This document shows, piece by piece, positions 33,600 through 43,260 of a stretch of 60,857 bases of DNA. A program made the translations under genes and the position numbers. Below the pieces are notes generated by a model. That model worked only from the letters and a program-made list of their open reading frames with translations. It did no database searches and was not told the origin of the DNA. The stretch spans positions 1 to 60,857 of the forward strand of contig CAJOEJ010000014.1 in the NCBI GenBank assembly GCA_905233375.1. Direction: 5' to 3'. Positions within the stretch are counted from its first letter, which is position 1; each line of letters opens with the position of its first letter. This DNA is from Paludibacteraceae bacterium. Lineage in GTDB: Bacteria > Bacteroidota > Bacteroidia > Bacteroidales > Paludibacteraceae.

Positions 33600-36431
33600 T
33601 TATTCTACTCGTTGACCGTAAATGTCGTATAACATTTCGCCTTTTCGAATGACGATACGGCGGTTAAGCATCATTTTGTGTGCCGGGGAAGCCTGTTGCT
33701 CCTGTCCGGAGAGATCCGGTACTCCTGGTATCGTCTGCGGGCATGAAGGAATGGATTCTCCTTCTTTGTTTGTCAGCACGACGTACACTTCATCTCCTTT
33801 GGTGAACGTTGAATCGACGTGGTAAATGGATTCATTGGCTCCTTCAACCGCCACGCCGTTCCGGTACCATTGGTATGCGGTAAACTCGAATCCTTCTTCA
33901 TTGCCGCCATAGCCGGGTTTATATACCGCCAGAACGTTATTGAACTTATAGGCGAAAATATCCTCCGGATAGAAGATGGTGAAATCAATAGGGAACTGGA
34001 GAACCCGGTTGCAAACCGTATCTTCAACCGATATGTTCGCGTGGTAGGTTCCGGGTTTGAGCAGGCTGATCGGAAGCGTAACTACCCCATAATCCAGTTT
34101 TACAGGTTCCGTTTTGCCGTTAATTGTAACGGTTGCATCTCCCATTTCTCCTTTTTTGTGGATATATGCAATTTCTATCGGATCTCCATAGCAAGCGAAC
34201 TGTGCGGACGGATCGTTCGGAATAGACAGATCGAGACAGGTTACAATCTCAATATGCCTGTGCAGTATGATGTCGCAATCCGTATTGTTCTTAACGCCTA
34301 ACACCTCGGTCAGGTTGATGGTCAGATCCACGATATAATCATCCTTGTTGTTCGGATTGACCGGATAGGTCATACCATTGTACGTTTCGTAATAGAAATC
34401 TTGCGCCTTGATGGTATCAAACTGCTCCGAGACGAGTCCGTAGTCATAGCGGACAACAGGTATGTCTTCCCAGCAGTTTGCCGGCCATATCGTATCGTTT
34501 TCGCCTTCCGCCAGCAGTTTTGCGCATAATGCGGGATCGGCTTTCTGCTGCTCCAAAGTCAGACATTTGTGCTCAACCGTGTCGAAATAGAGGACAGGCT
34601 GCACGACACGGAACGAGAACTGAACGGATCCGAGGAACTGTTCGCTCTCATCAGTGCACACCTGATGACCGTACAGGTCAGCAACTACATCATACCATCC
34701 AGGGCTGGTGTATTCATGCTCCTCTTTAGCGTTTGCGTTCGTCTTGGAAATACCGTCGCCGAAGTTCCAATCGACGCGTGTTATCTCGTCGGTACCGACC
34801 GCGGCATCGAACGATATAATACTGTCCATACAGAAACGGCTGTCGCTGCGATACCCGTTGACGAAGGTCTCTCCGTTCACGTTAACGCCCTGCTCGACTG
34901 CTGCCGAACCGGCAGAATAGGCGTACGACTCATTTTTACCATTGCCATATACAGTAGCAATTACTCCACGGTTGTTTTCCAGGCGGAATACTTTGTATGT
35001 TTCGGCAGCATCTCCGATTTGCGCGCGCGCATAGGATAACGTGGGGTTGCCCGGTACAGGTTGCCATATGAGCAAATTTGACTTATCTATTTCTATAATT
35101 TGTTTTAATAAATTGTTGTAAGATAGTGCTGACAATTTGGTGCTTTGACAAGTAGCTGTTTCAGTCACCACATTTAAGAAGTGATTCTTGGTCATTTCAG
35201 TATAGCAAGTACCAAAGGTAATCTTATTGATTTTTTGCTGAATTGGCGAGACCCAAACGGACGAAGGGTCACCAAGTGGCTTTCCGTCAGTCACTATCTC
35301 ATTTACACCATTTCCAACATAACCGTTTCCTGTATCATAATTGTATACCTCGCAGGGACAAGTCGTTTCAATGTATAGTACATCTGCAGTAACTGTTTTT
35401 TGTACGGGAATAGGAGTATTTCCCGGTTTGTTAGCTTGAGGATTACCTGCATTTTGTAATGCGATATAATAGGTGTCTCCTTCATTAAGGATAATAGCCG
35501 GATTTTGAGAATATCCATCCAACTTTATTTCAGTGCCATCATTTGAAGCAGTGATGCCAATAATATTACCATTTTTGCCCAAAGAGCGTGTAATGATAAA
35601 TTGCGTCCCCCAATATTGAACAGGCATTGGTTGCTCGAACAATGCATCACGCGCGGAAATGCCGTTTGGCAAACGTGTTAACGGCGAACCTGTATATATG
35701 GCAATCTTGCGGTTGTCGCGTGCCTTAATGTGTGTACCGGCAAGTTGTTGTTCCTTCTTACTGATAAGGTAGTACGTTTGTCCTTTATTTAAGTCAATAG
35801 TGTATAAGGTTCCGCTGGCATGGTTATCATAGGTGTCTCCTCGTGGAGTGATATCAACCTTGGTGCCATCTTCTGTTCCAAGAATAGTTGTTACCGTGAC
35901 CATATTTCCGGCATTGGTGGACCAGCTGTCGCCATTATGAGCCTCCGGCATGTAGTCCTGTACATAGTATTCGTCTCCTAATGCACTAAGCGGAAGAATA
36001 TTGCTGGCATCCATGGCGTTATCTCCACCTAGAATAACATAAACAGAGATGTTTTCTGAAGCGGTAATATGTAGCCCGTACATGTTTTTCTGACCCGCCA
36101 GATTGCACACCGTAGCCGGTTCTTTGGTGTTGATAGGATACCATGCCGAGGGGGTTAGACCGTCGGCGCTCTTGAAATCAGTCCAACTACCGGCATCCAG
36201 CTGTTTGGTGATGTTGATGGCATTTCCCACGCCTCCGGTAATAGTTACCGTACAACTTTTCTCAGCAGAGATGGCAATATAAGGGTCTATCCCTTTGCCA
36301 TTAGCAGGTGAGCATACGATACTCGAACTTACCCAGAACTCTTTGCCCTGTGTAGATGCCTGACCCCATGCCGGAACGATGATGCCCAGCATGGAGACAA
36401 TCAATAACAGCGATTTAATTAATCGTTTCAT
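33600..36431 (-). CDS. Large secreted protein: IgGFc-binding-like, PKD domain, C-terminal tail
   Basis: Protein of 943 residues. Signal peptide MKRLIKSLLLIVSMLGIIVP ending in AWGQA. The N-terminal region (TQGKEFWVSSSIV, IAISAEKSCTVTITGG, ARDNRKIAIYTGSP, QYWGTQFIITRSLG) resembles the IgGFc-binding domain family. A PKD domain follows near residue 550 (VDWNFGDGISKTNANA), then further beta domains, one with YQWYRNGVAVEGA, and the tail IVIRKGEMLYDIYGQRVE. It is related to the protein at 38567-41320. The stretch 35060-35900 is clearly richer in AT than the rest of the gene. Probably a surface adhesin. Confidence 0.85.
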   Translation of the reverse strand: MKRLIKSLLLIVSMLGIIVPAWGQASTQGKEFWVSSSIVCSPANGKGIDPYIAISAEKSCTVTITGGVGNAINITKQLDAGSWTDFKSADGLTPSAWYPINTKEPATVCNLAGQKNMYGLHITASENISVYVILGGDNAMDASNILPLSALGDEYYVQDYMPEAHNGDSWSTNAGNMVTVTTILGTEDGTKVDITPRGDTYDNHASGTLYTIDLNKGQTYYLISKKEQQLAGTHIKARDNRKIAIYTGSPLTRLPNGISARDALFEQPMPVQYWGTQFIITRSLGKNGNIIGITASNDGTEIKLDGYSQNPAIILNEGDTYYIALQNAGNPQANKPGNTPIPVQKTVTADVLYIETTCPCEVYNYDTGNGYVGNGVNEIVTDGKPLGDPSSVWVSPIQQKINKITFGTCYTEMTKNHFLNVVTETATCQSTKLSALSYNNLLKQIIEIDKSNLLIWQPVPGNPTLSYARAQIGDAAETYKVFRLENNRGVIATVYGNGKNESYAYSAGSAAVEQGVNVNGETFVNGYRSDSRFCMDSIISFDAAVGTDEITRVDWNFGDGISKTNANAKEEHEYTSPGWYDVVADLYGHQVCTDESEQFLGSVQFSFRVVQPVLYFDTVEHKCLTLEQQKADPALCAKLLAEGENDTIWPANCWEDIPVVRYDYGLVSEQFDTIKAQDFYYETYNGMTYPVNPNNKDDYIVDLTINLTEVLGVKNNTDCDIILHRHIEIVTCLDLSIPNDPSAQFACYGDPIEIAYIHKKGEMGDATVTINGKTEPVKLDYGVVTLPISLLKPGTYHANISVEDTVCNRVLQFPIDFTIFYPEDIFAYKFNNVLAVYKPGYGGNEEGFEFTAYQWYRNGVAVEGANESIYHVDSTFTKGDEVYVVLTNKEGESIPSCPQTIPGVPDLSGQEQQASPAHKMMLNRRIVIRKGEMLYDIYGQRVE

Positions 36432-36437
36432 ATTATA

Positions 36438-38543
36438 TTAAAGTATTTCAATTTCCACACGTCTATTATTCTGACGACCTTCTTCGGTGTCGTTGGTGTC
36501 AATCGGCTGGGTCTCTCCGCGACCTTCGGCTTCCAGACGCTCCGGTTCTATACCGCGTTCGATCAGGTCTTTCTTCACGGCATTGGCACGACCATCGGAC
36601 AGCTTCTGGTTCGCATCGTCCTTACCGACACTATCGGTGTGACCAATAATCTTGATACGTACTTGCGGATTGCGTGCCAGATACATGTAGAGGTCGTTGA
36701 GCGCCTCCTCGGATGTCGAGAGAATACGGGTCTTGTTGGTGGCAAAGAACAGGTTCTTGACGATGAACACTTCGCCTTTCTTGATTGGCGTCAACTCGAG
36801 GTTGATGGAGTCGCCGATATAGATAATCGCCTGATCCAATGGATCATAACCCATTTGCTCTATATGCAGTTTGTACAACGGTCCTTCCGCCAGCATCTGT
36901 TTTGCCGAGCCGTTGACAGAATCGGTATTGAGGCTGTATGCTGCTGTCTTTGCGCCGGCTTCGTAGATGTGAACGGTTGCGGGAATGACCATTCCGGTCT
37001 CCTTATTGGTCACGCGTACACGCAGTACAGGACGATGACGCATCGGGATGGTGATGTATTCGGTAGTGCCGACTTTCTCCACGGTGAACTCTTGTCTGGC
37101 GGGGTAGTAGTTCTCCGCGGTTGCGTTGACCGTATAGGAGCCCAAGCCATGTTTCTGGCGCAGTCCTTTGGGCGTAATCTGTTTCTGACGCAATACGATT
37201 TTGCCGTTTGCATTGTCGTGTGTCTCGACGAGCGCCAGTTGGAGCGGCTGGTTCGTCTCCTCATCCACTACGCTGTAGATGGCATAAGCAGGAGGCGGCG
37301 GAACAGGACGTTCCTGTTTGCCCGGTACCTCAAACTGGATGGCGAACTTGGCACCGACGAAGAGGTTGTTGAGTTTCGTATCGCCGTTCATAGCGAGCAT
37401 GGTGTTCGTGTGCTGCACATCCACTTTGTCTGCTGCAAACTCCACGGGATTGGCTTTCGGGGTTGCATTCGTATTGAGCACGCCGTATTCGGCGAACAGA
37501 CCTACACGGTAGTGCACATGTTGCGGTCCGAAAGGCAGACGTTGTCCGGGTTTGACTTTGGCTTTTTGCTTCGGGTCCGGCTGTCTCTGCAACCACTCGT
37601 CAAGGTCTATACCTACTTCAGCGACGACGCTGACATCCGGTTGCTTGAACTGCATGGGGTTCTTGACCATACCGCCCAAGTCCTTGATACCCATTCCGTA
37701 AGGCTCAAGCAGGGCAGGGTCTTCCACAACGATGTCGTATTGTCCCTTCTGGGTATAGCCAATCGGAATGCCATAATGTACCTTCGCTCCCACGAGGAAA
37801 TAGTAACGGCTGAACTGCGCACCGAACATCAAGGGCACGCCTACCTCCAGCATGTTACGTGTCTCTTTGAGGTTGTCGAACCAGTAGTTGTACTTCGTTC
37901 CTGGGTAATTGAGGTCGTTACGTGTGGCGGTAAAACCATAACACGAGGTCGAGTTGAGGAAGCGGACATCCAGTCCCACCTCAAACAGGAAATGTCCGTA
38001 TTCGAGGTTATAGGTGAAGTCCAATCCGGCACCCGGACCGCCTTTGAGCTGTTGCAAAGCATTGCTTTGGTTGAGCGTACCGGCTCCTACATACTGACCG
38101 TTGATCTTATCCATCATAGCGGCATACCCTGCGCGGAAACCGAGGTTAAAATATGAGATTGGTTCAAGACGCGGATTCTCCAGACTCTCCTGATATTTCT
38201 CATAATCGCGGATGGCTTTTTCCTCTTTGGCTTTGGTCTCCGCTTCTTTCTTTGCCTTCTCTTCTTCGCGCTGTTGCGCTACTTTGGCGCGTTCGGCAGC
38301 CTCTTTCTCGCGTTGAGCCTGTGCCTTTGCTTTCTCTTTGGCTTTCGCCTTGGCTGCTTTTTCTTTTTCTTTGGCTTTGGCTGCTTTGGCTTTCTCTGCC
38401 TCTTTTTTCTTCTTCTCCGCGGCTTTCTGCTTGTCCGTCTGGGCGGCAGGAGCCGGTTCGGGGTTTGCGTACACGACGATAGGAGCAGCGTTCAAAGCAA
38501 GAACAATACCGGCAATCAGTATTTTGTGAAATAAATGGGTCAT
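36438..38543 (-). CDS. OmpA-family outer-membrane protein with Lys/Ala-rich helix
   Basis: Protein of 701 residues. Signal peptide, then residues about 35-125 form a charged Lys/Glu/Ala helix (KAKAAKAKEKEKAAKAKAKE) like the middle part of TolA. An outer-membrane barrel-like region of about 280 residues (YFNLGFRAGYAAMM, GAQFSRYYFLVGAKVHYGIP) follows, then two carboxypeptidase-regulatory-like beta domains (YSVVDEETNQPLQLALVET and VRVTNKETGMVIPATVHIYE) and a C-terminal OmpA peptidoglycan-binding domain (IKIIGHTDSVGKDDANQKLS, RGIEPERLEAEGRGETQPI, NRRVEIEIL). A Shine-Dalgarno AAGGAGGAG is upstream of the ATG. It sits between two related adhesin genes. Confidence 0.88.
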   Translation of the reverse strand: MTHLFHKILIAGIVLALNAAPIVVYANPEPAPAAQTDKQKAAEKKKKEAEKAKAAKAKEKEKAAKAKAKEKAKAQAQREKEAAERAKVAQQREEEKAKKEAETKAKEEKAIRDYEKYQESLENPRLEPISYFNLGFRAGYAAMMDKINGQYVGAGTLNQSNALQQLKGGPGAGLDFTYNLEYGHFLFEVGLDVRFLNSTSCYGFTATRNDLNYPGTKYNYWFDNLKETRNMLEVGVPLMFGAQFSRYYFLVGAKVHYGIPIGYTQKGQYDIVVEDPALLEPYGMGIKDLGGMVKNPMQFKQPDVSVVAEVGIDLDEWLQRQPDPKQKAKVKPGQRLPFGPQHVHYRVGLFAEYGVLNTNATPKANPVEFAADKVDVQHTNTMLAMNGDTKLNNLFVGAKFAIQFEVPGKQERPVPPPPAYAIYSVVDEETNQPLQLALVETHDNANGKIVLRQKQITPKGLRQKHGLGSYTVNATAENYYPARQEFTVEKVGTTEYITIPMRHRPVLRVRVTNKETGMVIPATVHIYEAGAKTAAYSLNTDSVNGSAKQMLAEGPLYKLHIEQMGYDPLDQAIIYIGDSINLELTPIKKGEVFIVKNLFFATNKTRILSTSEEALNDLYMYLARNPQVRIKIIGHTDSVGKDDANQKLSDGRANAVKKDLIERGIEPERLEAEGRGETQPIDTNDTEEGRQNNRRVEIEIL

Positions 38544-38566
38544 ATCTGTGTTCTCCTCCTTTTATA

Positions 38567-41320
38567 TTATTGAATGATTAATTTGAAACTACGGCTTCCT
38601 TTGCCTGTTACGACACGCAGCAGGTACAACGTCGGACCGGACACTACCGGTGCGGGGATGGTACAACCGCCATCGGGGATGTTGAACTGCAGGTCCTGAT
38701 ATACCCTTCCGCCGGCATCTATCCATTGGGCGTAGCACTCGATATCGGTCTGACCGTTCCAGTTGGCGTTGACGAAGACCGTTCCGCCCGACTGAACGGA
38801 GTAGGTCGCCGTGATGGCTAAGCCATCCTCGTCTTTTCCAAAATTATGCGGATCCGCGTTGGTGTTGAATGCTTTGGCGCATGCGCAGGTACGCACCTCG
38901 TCCGGCTTGCCTTTGTTGATGGTGAAACAGATATAGTATGCCTCGTTGATGTTACCTCCGTACGGGATGTCATAGAAGTTGAGGTTTGCGGAAATCTGTC
39001 CCTCAATGGCGGTGCTGTCCGAGAGACGGTACCACTGATAATTGCTCAACTCCTTGTCTTTAAACGGTTCCGTAAGCAATCCCAGCACGTTGTTATAGCG
39101 CTGCGAAACGACATCCTTGTCGAAGTTGATCATGAAATTCATCGTGGTGTCCGCCCCGCCGCAATCGGATGTGATCTGGAGATGGATACCGTAGAGCGTC
39201 TCCGGCTTGGCACTTTCCGGAATGGTTATTTGGAAATAACCGTCCTTGACAATCAGTTCCGAATCTTTGAATCCGTCCGTTTTGGCGGTCTGGTCAAACT
39301 CCACGGTTACGTTCTCGCCGTGCAGGTTGACACCTCCTTCGTTGGTATATGGAATACGTCCTACATAGGCTTTGCCGTCCTCGGGACAGGGGATGTCCGG
39401 CTGACCGATGGTAAACTGATAGCGACCGATGGTCACCTTGATAGGAATACTGTCGATGGCGTTCTGACCGGCGCAAAGGTTGCTGCTTTCGCGATAAATG
39501 AGCACATATGCGGCATATACCCCGGAGTTCCGGTAGTAGTGCGGCACCGAGTCTTTGTTCGTCAGATCGTTCTGACCGTCTCCGAAATGCCATTCGATTT
39601 TCTGGTATTCGTAGTCGGGGTGGCAGGCAAACTTGATAGTATCTTCACCGCAAAGGGTGTTCTCGCTGTCCGGCGTGAAAATCTGTCCGTTGATGGTGAT
39701 ATACTGCGTCAGCGGCTTGGTGGCACCTCCGGCAGAGTAACCATATGATTCTTTCTCTCCGTAGCCATATACATGAGCAATGAATCCGTTGTCTCCCGTG
39801 AGACGGTGGGAGGCATAGTTGATTTTTTTACGTGCATAATACCATTGGTTGTTGCTGCCGTTTACCGGGCTGAAATCAGCGGATATATCCACGTTGTCCA
39901 GTTTCATGGACGCGACGCCAGCGGCATCAGTAACCACGTTGAAATAGTGGGTGTTAGTCGAACCGTAGGTAGCGAACGTAATGTCATTGATGCGTTGCTC
40001 GATGGGGTTCACCCATACCATAGCCGGGTCGCCTACGGGGTTGTTGTCATAGGTGTTACTTACCATGAAGAGGTGTGTTGCCGCCGGACAGGATGTGGTG
40101 ATAAAGCAACTGCTGTCATTGACCAGCGGGTCGGGCAGCGTCTGGTCGCTGTGCGATTTCTTGTAGTCCGAATCGGTACATTTGACACCCGTCTTGCCTA
40201 TCTCAAACTCAAACGTACGTTTGATGTCTGTTGCAAAATTGAACGTGTGCTCTAGGTTTCCGTTGATGAACACCTGTGTGCCGTCTTCACGCGCCATTAC
40301 GCGTACGATGTCACGACCACGGGTCATGGAGGCGGTGATTACGAAGGTGTTTCCCCAATAGGACACCGGCATCGCTTGCGAGAAGAGGTGGTCGCGGTCA
40401 CGAATCTTTTCCGGCAGGTTGGTGTGCGGTGCTCCCTGGAATACGGCGATTTTCTTGTTATCGCGTGCTTTGAGCCATGTTCCGCTCAAATCGGCATCAT
40501 TCCCGGCATATTTGCCACTCCATACATAATATACCTGCCCCTTCATCAGCATAGGGGTGACAAGCGTGTCCTTACCCAATTGGAAGTTGAGCAGACGTTT
40601 CTGGTTCTCCGTGAGCAGGGTGTCCAGCATTTCTATCGGAAGACCATTGGTCTTGATATAATTCTCCAGATCCTTCGCTGCATTGCGTATGCTTTTCATG
40701 GCATCGGTGAGAACGGTCGGACAATAGTCCACCACCGTGCTGTCTTCGGTCGCGATGATGCAGAAATGTGTTCCCTGCGGTTTGTTCTGGTGATCCGAAG
40801 GCGCAACGGTTTGAATCAGGTATTCATCCTGCAACGAGGGTTTGGGCAGTACGTTGGTCGCATCGAATGACTTGGATCGCCTGTTGCTGGCAAACAGCGA
40901 GATGATTCCCGTGGACTCCACGTGAATAGCACTGTGATCAACCGAGTCTGGATAGATGGTATAACAGGTAACAAGTGCTTTTTTGTCATCTGTACGTGTT
41001 CTGGCGGTTTCACTGCCGTCACCGGTATAGAACGATACTTCTTCAATTGAACCGGCGGTCAGTGTCTTGGATAATGTCTCTCCGGTAATAGGGTTGGTAA
41101 ACGTCACCGCACTATTTTCCTTTGCGGAAACCGTCAGCGCGAGTGTCACCGCTTTGTCCGAGTTGTCGCTGTGGTCGTTTTGGTCCGACTGCATAAACGT
41201 CACCCAGAAATCTTTCCCTTCCGTGGATTGCCCTTCCTGAACGGTGCTTTGCGCGTTCAGTCCCAGGAACGGGATGAGAAGCAGTCCCCAGAACAGTACA
41301 TTGGATACTTGTTTTTTCAT
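38567..41320 (-). CDS. Large secreted protein: IgGFc-binding-like, PKD domain, type IX-like end
   Basis: Protein of 917 residues, start at ATG 41320 (MKKQVSNVLFWGLLLIPFLG) because the upstream ATG at 41347 adds only polar codons before the signal peptide. The layout is as in the 33600 protein: EGKDFWVTFMQSDQN, ALTVSAKENSAVTFTNP, KARDNKKIAVFQGAPHTNLP, SYWGNTFVITASMTRG, and PKD WHFGDGQNDLTNKDSVPHYY. The end (IECYAQWIDAGGRVYQDLQF ... TLYLLRVVTGKGSRSFKLII) resembles a type A C-terminal sorting domain of the type IX secretion system, unlike the short tail of its relative. Likely displayed on the cell surface. Confidence 0.85.
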   Translation of the reverse strand: MKKQVSNVLFWGLLLIPFLGLNAQSTVQEGQSTEGKDFWVTFMQSDQNDHSDNSDKAVTLALTVSAKENSAVTFTNPITGETLSKTLTAGSIEEVSFYTGDGSETARTRTDDKKALVTCYTIYPDSVDHSAIHVESTGIISLFASNRRSKSFDATNVLPKPSLQDEYLIQTVAPSDHQNKPQGTHFCIIATEDSTVVDYCPTVLTDAMKSIRNAAKDLENYIKTNGLPIEMLDTLLTENQKRLLNFQLGKDTLVTPMLMKGQVYYVWSGKYAGNDADLSGTWLKARDNKKIAVFQGAPHTNLPEKIRDRDHLFSQAMPVSYWGNTFVITASMTRGRDIVRVMAREDGTQVFINGNLEHTFNFATDIKRTFEFEIGKTGVKCTDSDYKKSHSDQTLPDPLVNDSSCFITTSCPAATHLFMVSNTYDNNPVGDPAMVWVNPIEQRINDITFATYGSTNTHYFNVVTDAAGVASMKLDNVDISADFSPVNGSNNQWYYARKKINYASHRLTGDNGFIAHVYGYGEKESYGYSAGGATKPLTQYITINGQIFTPDSENTLCGEDTIKFACHPDYEYQKIEWHFGDGQNDLTNKDSVPHYYRNSGVYAAYVLIYRESSNLCAGQNAIDSIPIKVTIGRYQFTIGQPDIPCPEDGKAYVGRIPYTNEGGVNLHGENVTVEFDQTAKTDGFKDSELIVKDGYFQITIPESAKPETLYGIHLQITSDCGGADTTMNFMINFDKDVVSQRYNNVLGLLTEPFKDKELSNYQWYRLSDSTAIEGQISANLNFYDIPYGGNINEAYYICFTINKGKPDEVRTCACAKAFNTNADPHNFGKDEDGLAITATYSVQSGGTVFVNANWNGQTDIECYAQWIDAGGRVYQDLQFNIPDGGCTIPAPVVSGPTLYLLRVVTGKGSRSFKLIIQ

Positions 41321-41360
41321 ATGATTTTTGTTGTTAAATATGTGCATTTAAAATCGCTTG

Positions 41361-41368
41361 CAAAATTA
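41361..41368 (-). promoter_or_regulatory. Possible -7 box before the adhesin-OmpA operon
   Basis: TAATTTTG on the minus strand, 41 bp before the ATG at 41320. No TTTG stands at the expected -33 position, where a 12-bp palindrome CACGCGCGCGTG (41381-41392) and TGTGCA lie instead, so this promoter may need an activator. Confidence 0.4.
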
Positions 41369-41428
41369 CTAAAATTTTCTCACGCGCGCGTGCACATTTC
41401 CGCGAAAAATGTGTAAAAATTGACACAA

Positions 41429-43231
41429 TTACTGTATTCTTTGTCCTAAAGGTGTAAAAATTGCTCCGTTGCGGATAATAATGACCTTTCCGTCCCGTAT
41501 TTCTTTGCGTGCCGGTTCGATGGATACCTGTGCGGGGTCCATTGCCGAAGGCGGGTTGTCGTCATAGGTTTGCCCGTAACTCTGGGCCAGCAGGCGGAAG
41601 TCTACCGTCTGTCCCTGACGGTTGCCCCAGATATATTCCACCAGGTCCGGGTAGTCGATGAACGGATTGCGGTTTCCTTGAATCTTGTTGACTTCGACGG
41701 CACGTTTCTTCTCCTTCTCACTGACAGGATCGAGACGATGCCACGAAACCAGTAGATCCCGTAGCCAGGGTTGGAACTCCTGCCATCCCTCGTTCGTCAT
41801 GGCCGTTCCCGCTTCACCGGTCGTGACCCATGTGAGGAAGTCACCATAACACGTAGCGATATAGAAGTATGCTCGGGCAAAATCACCTTTGTACTCGTCT
41901 GCGGGACAGAAGACTCGCGTCAAATGATTTATGGTGTCCCTGCCAGTCACAAACGAACCGTTGTAGAACGAGCTGTCCGCTGGAATACCCGGGGCATGAT
42001 TCCCTTTACTGCGGTTAGCCGAGTAGTCACCCGGTACGAGATGGTAAAGGTCGCAGTATGCTTCATTGACCGTCCCGCCCCACCAACTCTTGGGCAGCAT
42101 ATGCTCGATATCGAAACCGGCTACGCTGGCAGTTGTATCCATCGGATTGAAATACCGATGGTTGTTGGAATACATATCCAGAACTTCGTTTGTTATGGTA
42201 TCGCGGTCTGTGAAGAAGAAAGCATGCCAACTCTTGCGACGCCCGCTGCCGTATTTGTAGCGTACACCGCAGTTAATGATTTCGCCTAACTTGGACTTGA
42301 GCACCGAATCCTGTGTACCTTGTGCGCGCTCATAATAATCGCCGGGCATGGGACCGATAGCCATGCAGCTGGAATCGACTTGGAAGGTGGGAGGAGTATA
42401 TTTGTAACTGCTGATCTTCAGCGGAATGGATTTTGTAACAAGCACATTATCTGTTCCCTTTCCGCTTATATACAGCGTGTCATAAATCGTATTGGCGTAG
42501 TTAATGCTATATGCAATATCCACCTCTCCGCCTTCTGCCGGCAGCGTAGTACTTCCCAGCGAAAAGACGTTGCCGTTTTTCAACGCCAATTGAATGTCAC
42601 CAACCACATGTTTTGCTTTTACAAGGATGTTGACAACATCTTCGGACACCTCTCCGTCTTCGATAGGAACACTACCGAAATCAACGTCGTAAGGTCTCTC
42701 GAAAACCGCCGTGTTGGGTAGTGGATCGGATGCCTCAAACTCAATACGCTGTACATACCAGCGGTTATAAGAAGCAGTCAAAGCAGAAATGGAAATCTCA
42801 TTCAGATTTTCGTTGAGCGTGATGGTATAGGGAAGCATTTCGCTACGATGACCTGCTTGCCACAAGATATTTTGCCCGCAGACGGAGATCCCCTTGGTGG
42901 CAGTCGTGTCGTTCTTGTGCGAATAGGATGCCGCATATACGGTCATGGTTTGGATGGTATAGGTGGCATTGAGACCTATGGTTAATTCACCTTTGGCACT
43001 CGTGGTACCGCCTTTGATACCTCGTCCCGAACCGGCATTGTAGATGTTATTGGATAACACCAGACTTTCAGCGCAGTTGTCGGTCGCTTCCAATACGACC
43101 TTATTCAGTTCGCTGACTTTGGTTCCGGAGTCATTACTGCCGTTTCCGCTCTTGAATACAATGGTGTAGGTCTCCGCCATCAGGCTGACAGACATCATCA
43201 TGACAACAAAGAAAGATACGTGCCGTTTCAT
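41429..43231 (-). CDS. Secreted endonuclease I family nuclease
   Basis: Protein of 600 residues starting at ATG 43231 (MKRHVSFFVVMMMSVSLMAE, a signal peptide); the codons upstream to 43279 are an AATTC word repeat. Residues about 20-180 form a beta-sandwich binding domain, residues 180-270 an Ig-like or DUF1573-type domain (ERPYDVDFGSVPIEDGEVSE), and the rest is endonuclease I: FDIEHMLPKSWWGG, CDLYHLVPGDYSANRSKGNH and VNKIQGNRNPFIDYPDLVEY. Such enzymes cut DNA or RNA outside the cell, perhaps for nutrition or biofilm control. The end, VIIIRNGAIFTPLGQRIQ, is the short shared tail. Confidence 0.9.
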   Translation of the reverse strand: MKRHVSFFVVMMMSVSLMAETYTIVFKSGNGSNDSGTKVSELNKVVLEATDNCAESLVLSNNIYNAGSGRGIKGGTTSAKGELTIGLNATYTIQTMTVYAASYSHKNDTTATKGISVCGQNILWQAGHRSEMLPYTITLNENLNEISISALTASYNRWYVQRIEFEASDPLPNTAVFERPYDVDFGSVPIEDGEVSEDVVNILVKAKHVVGDIQLALKNGNVFSLGSTTLPAEGGEVDIAYSINYANTIYDTLYISGKGTDNVLVTKSIPLKISSYKYTPPTFQVDSSCMAIGPMPGDYYERAQGTQDSVLKSKLGEIINCGVRYKYGSGRRKSWHAFFFTDRDTITNEVLDMYSNNHRYFNPMDTTASVAGFDIEHMLPKSWWGGTVNEAYCDLYHLVPGDYSANRSKGNHAPGIPADSSFYNGSFVTGRDTINHLTRVFCPADEYKGDFARAYFYIATCYGDFLTWVTTGEAGTAMTNEGWQEFQPWLRDLLVSWHRLDPVSEKEKKRAVEVNKIQGNRNPFIDYPDLVEYIWGNRQGQTVDFRLLAQSYGQTYDDNPPSAMDPAQVSIEPARKEIRDGKVIIIRNGAIFTPLGQRIQ

Positions 43232-43260
43232 GGTAATTCTAAATTCTGAATTGTAAATTC

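Noticed and set aside
41381..41392. CACGCGCGCGTG palindrome as a specific operator
   Set aside because: Alternating CG runs also occur at 45319-45334 and could simply be Z-DNA-prone spacer sequence; kept only as a remark at the weak promoter.
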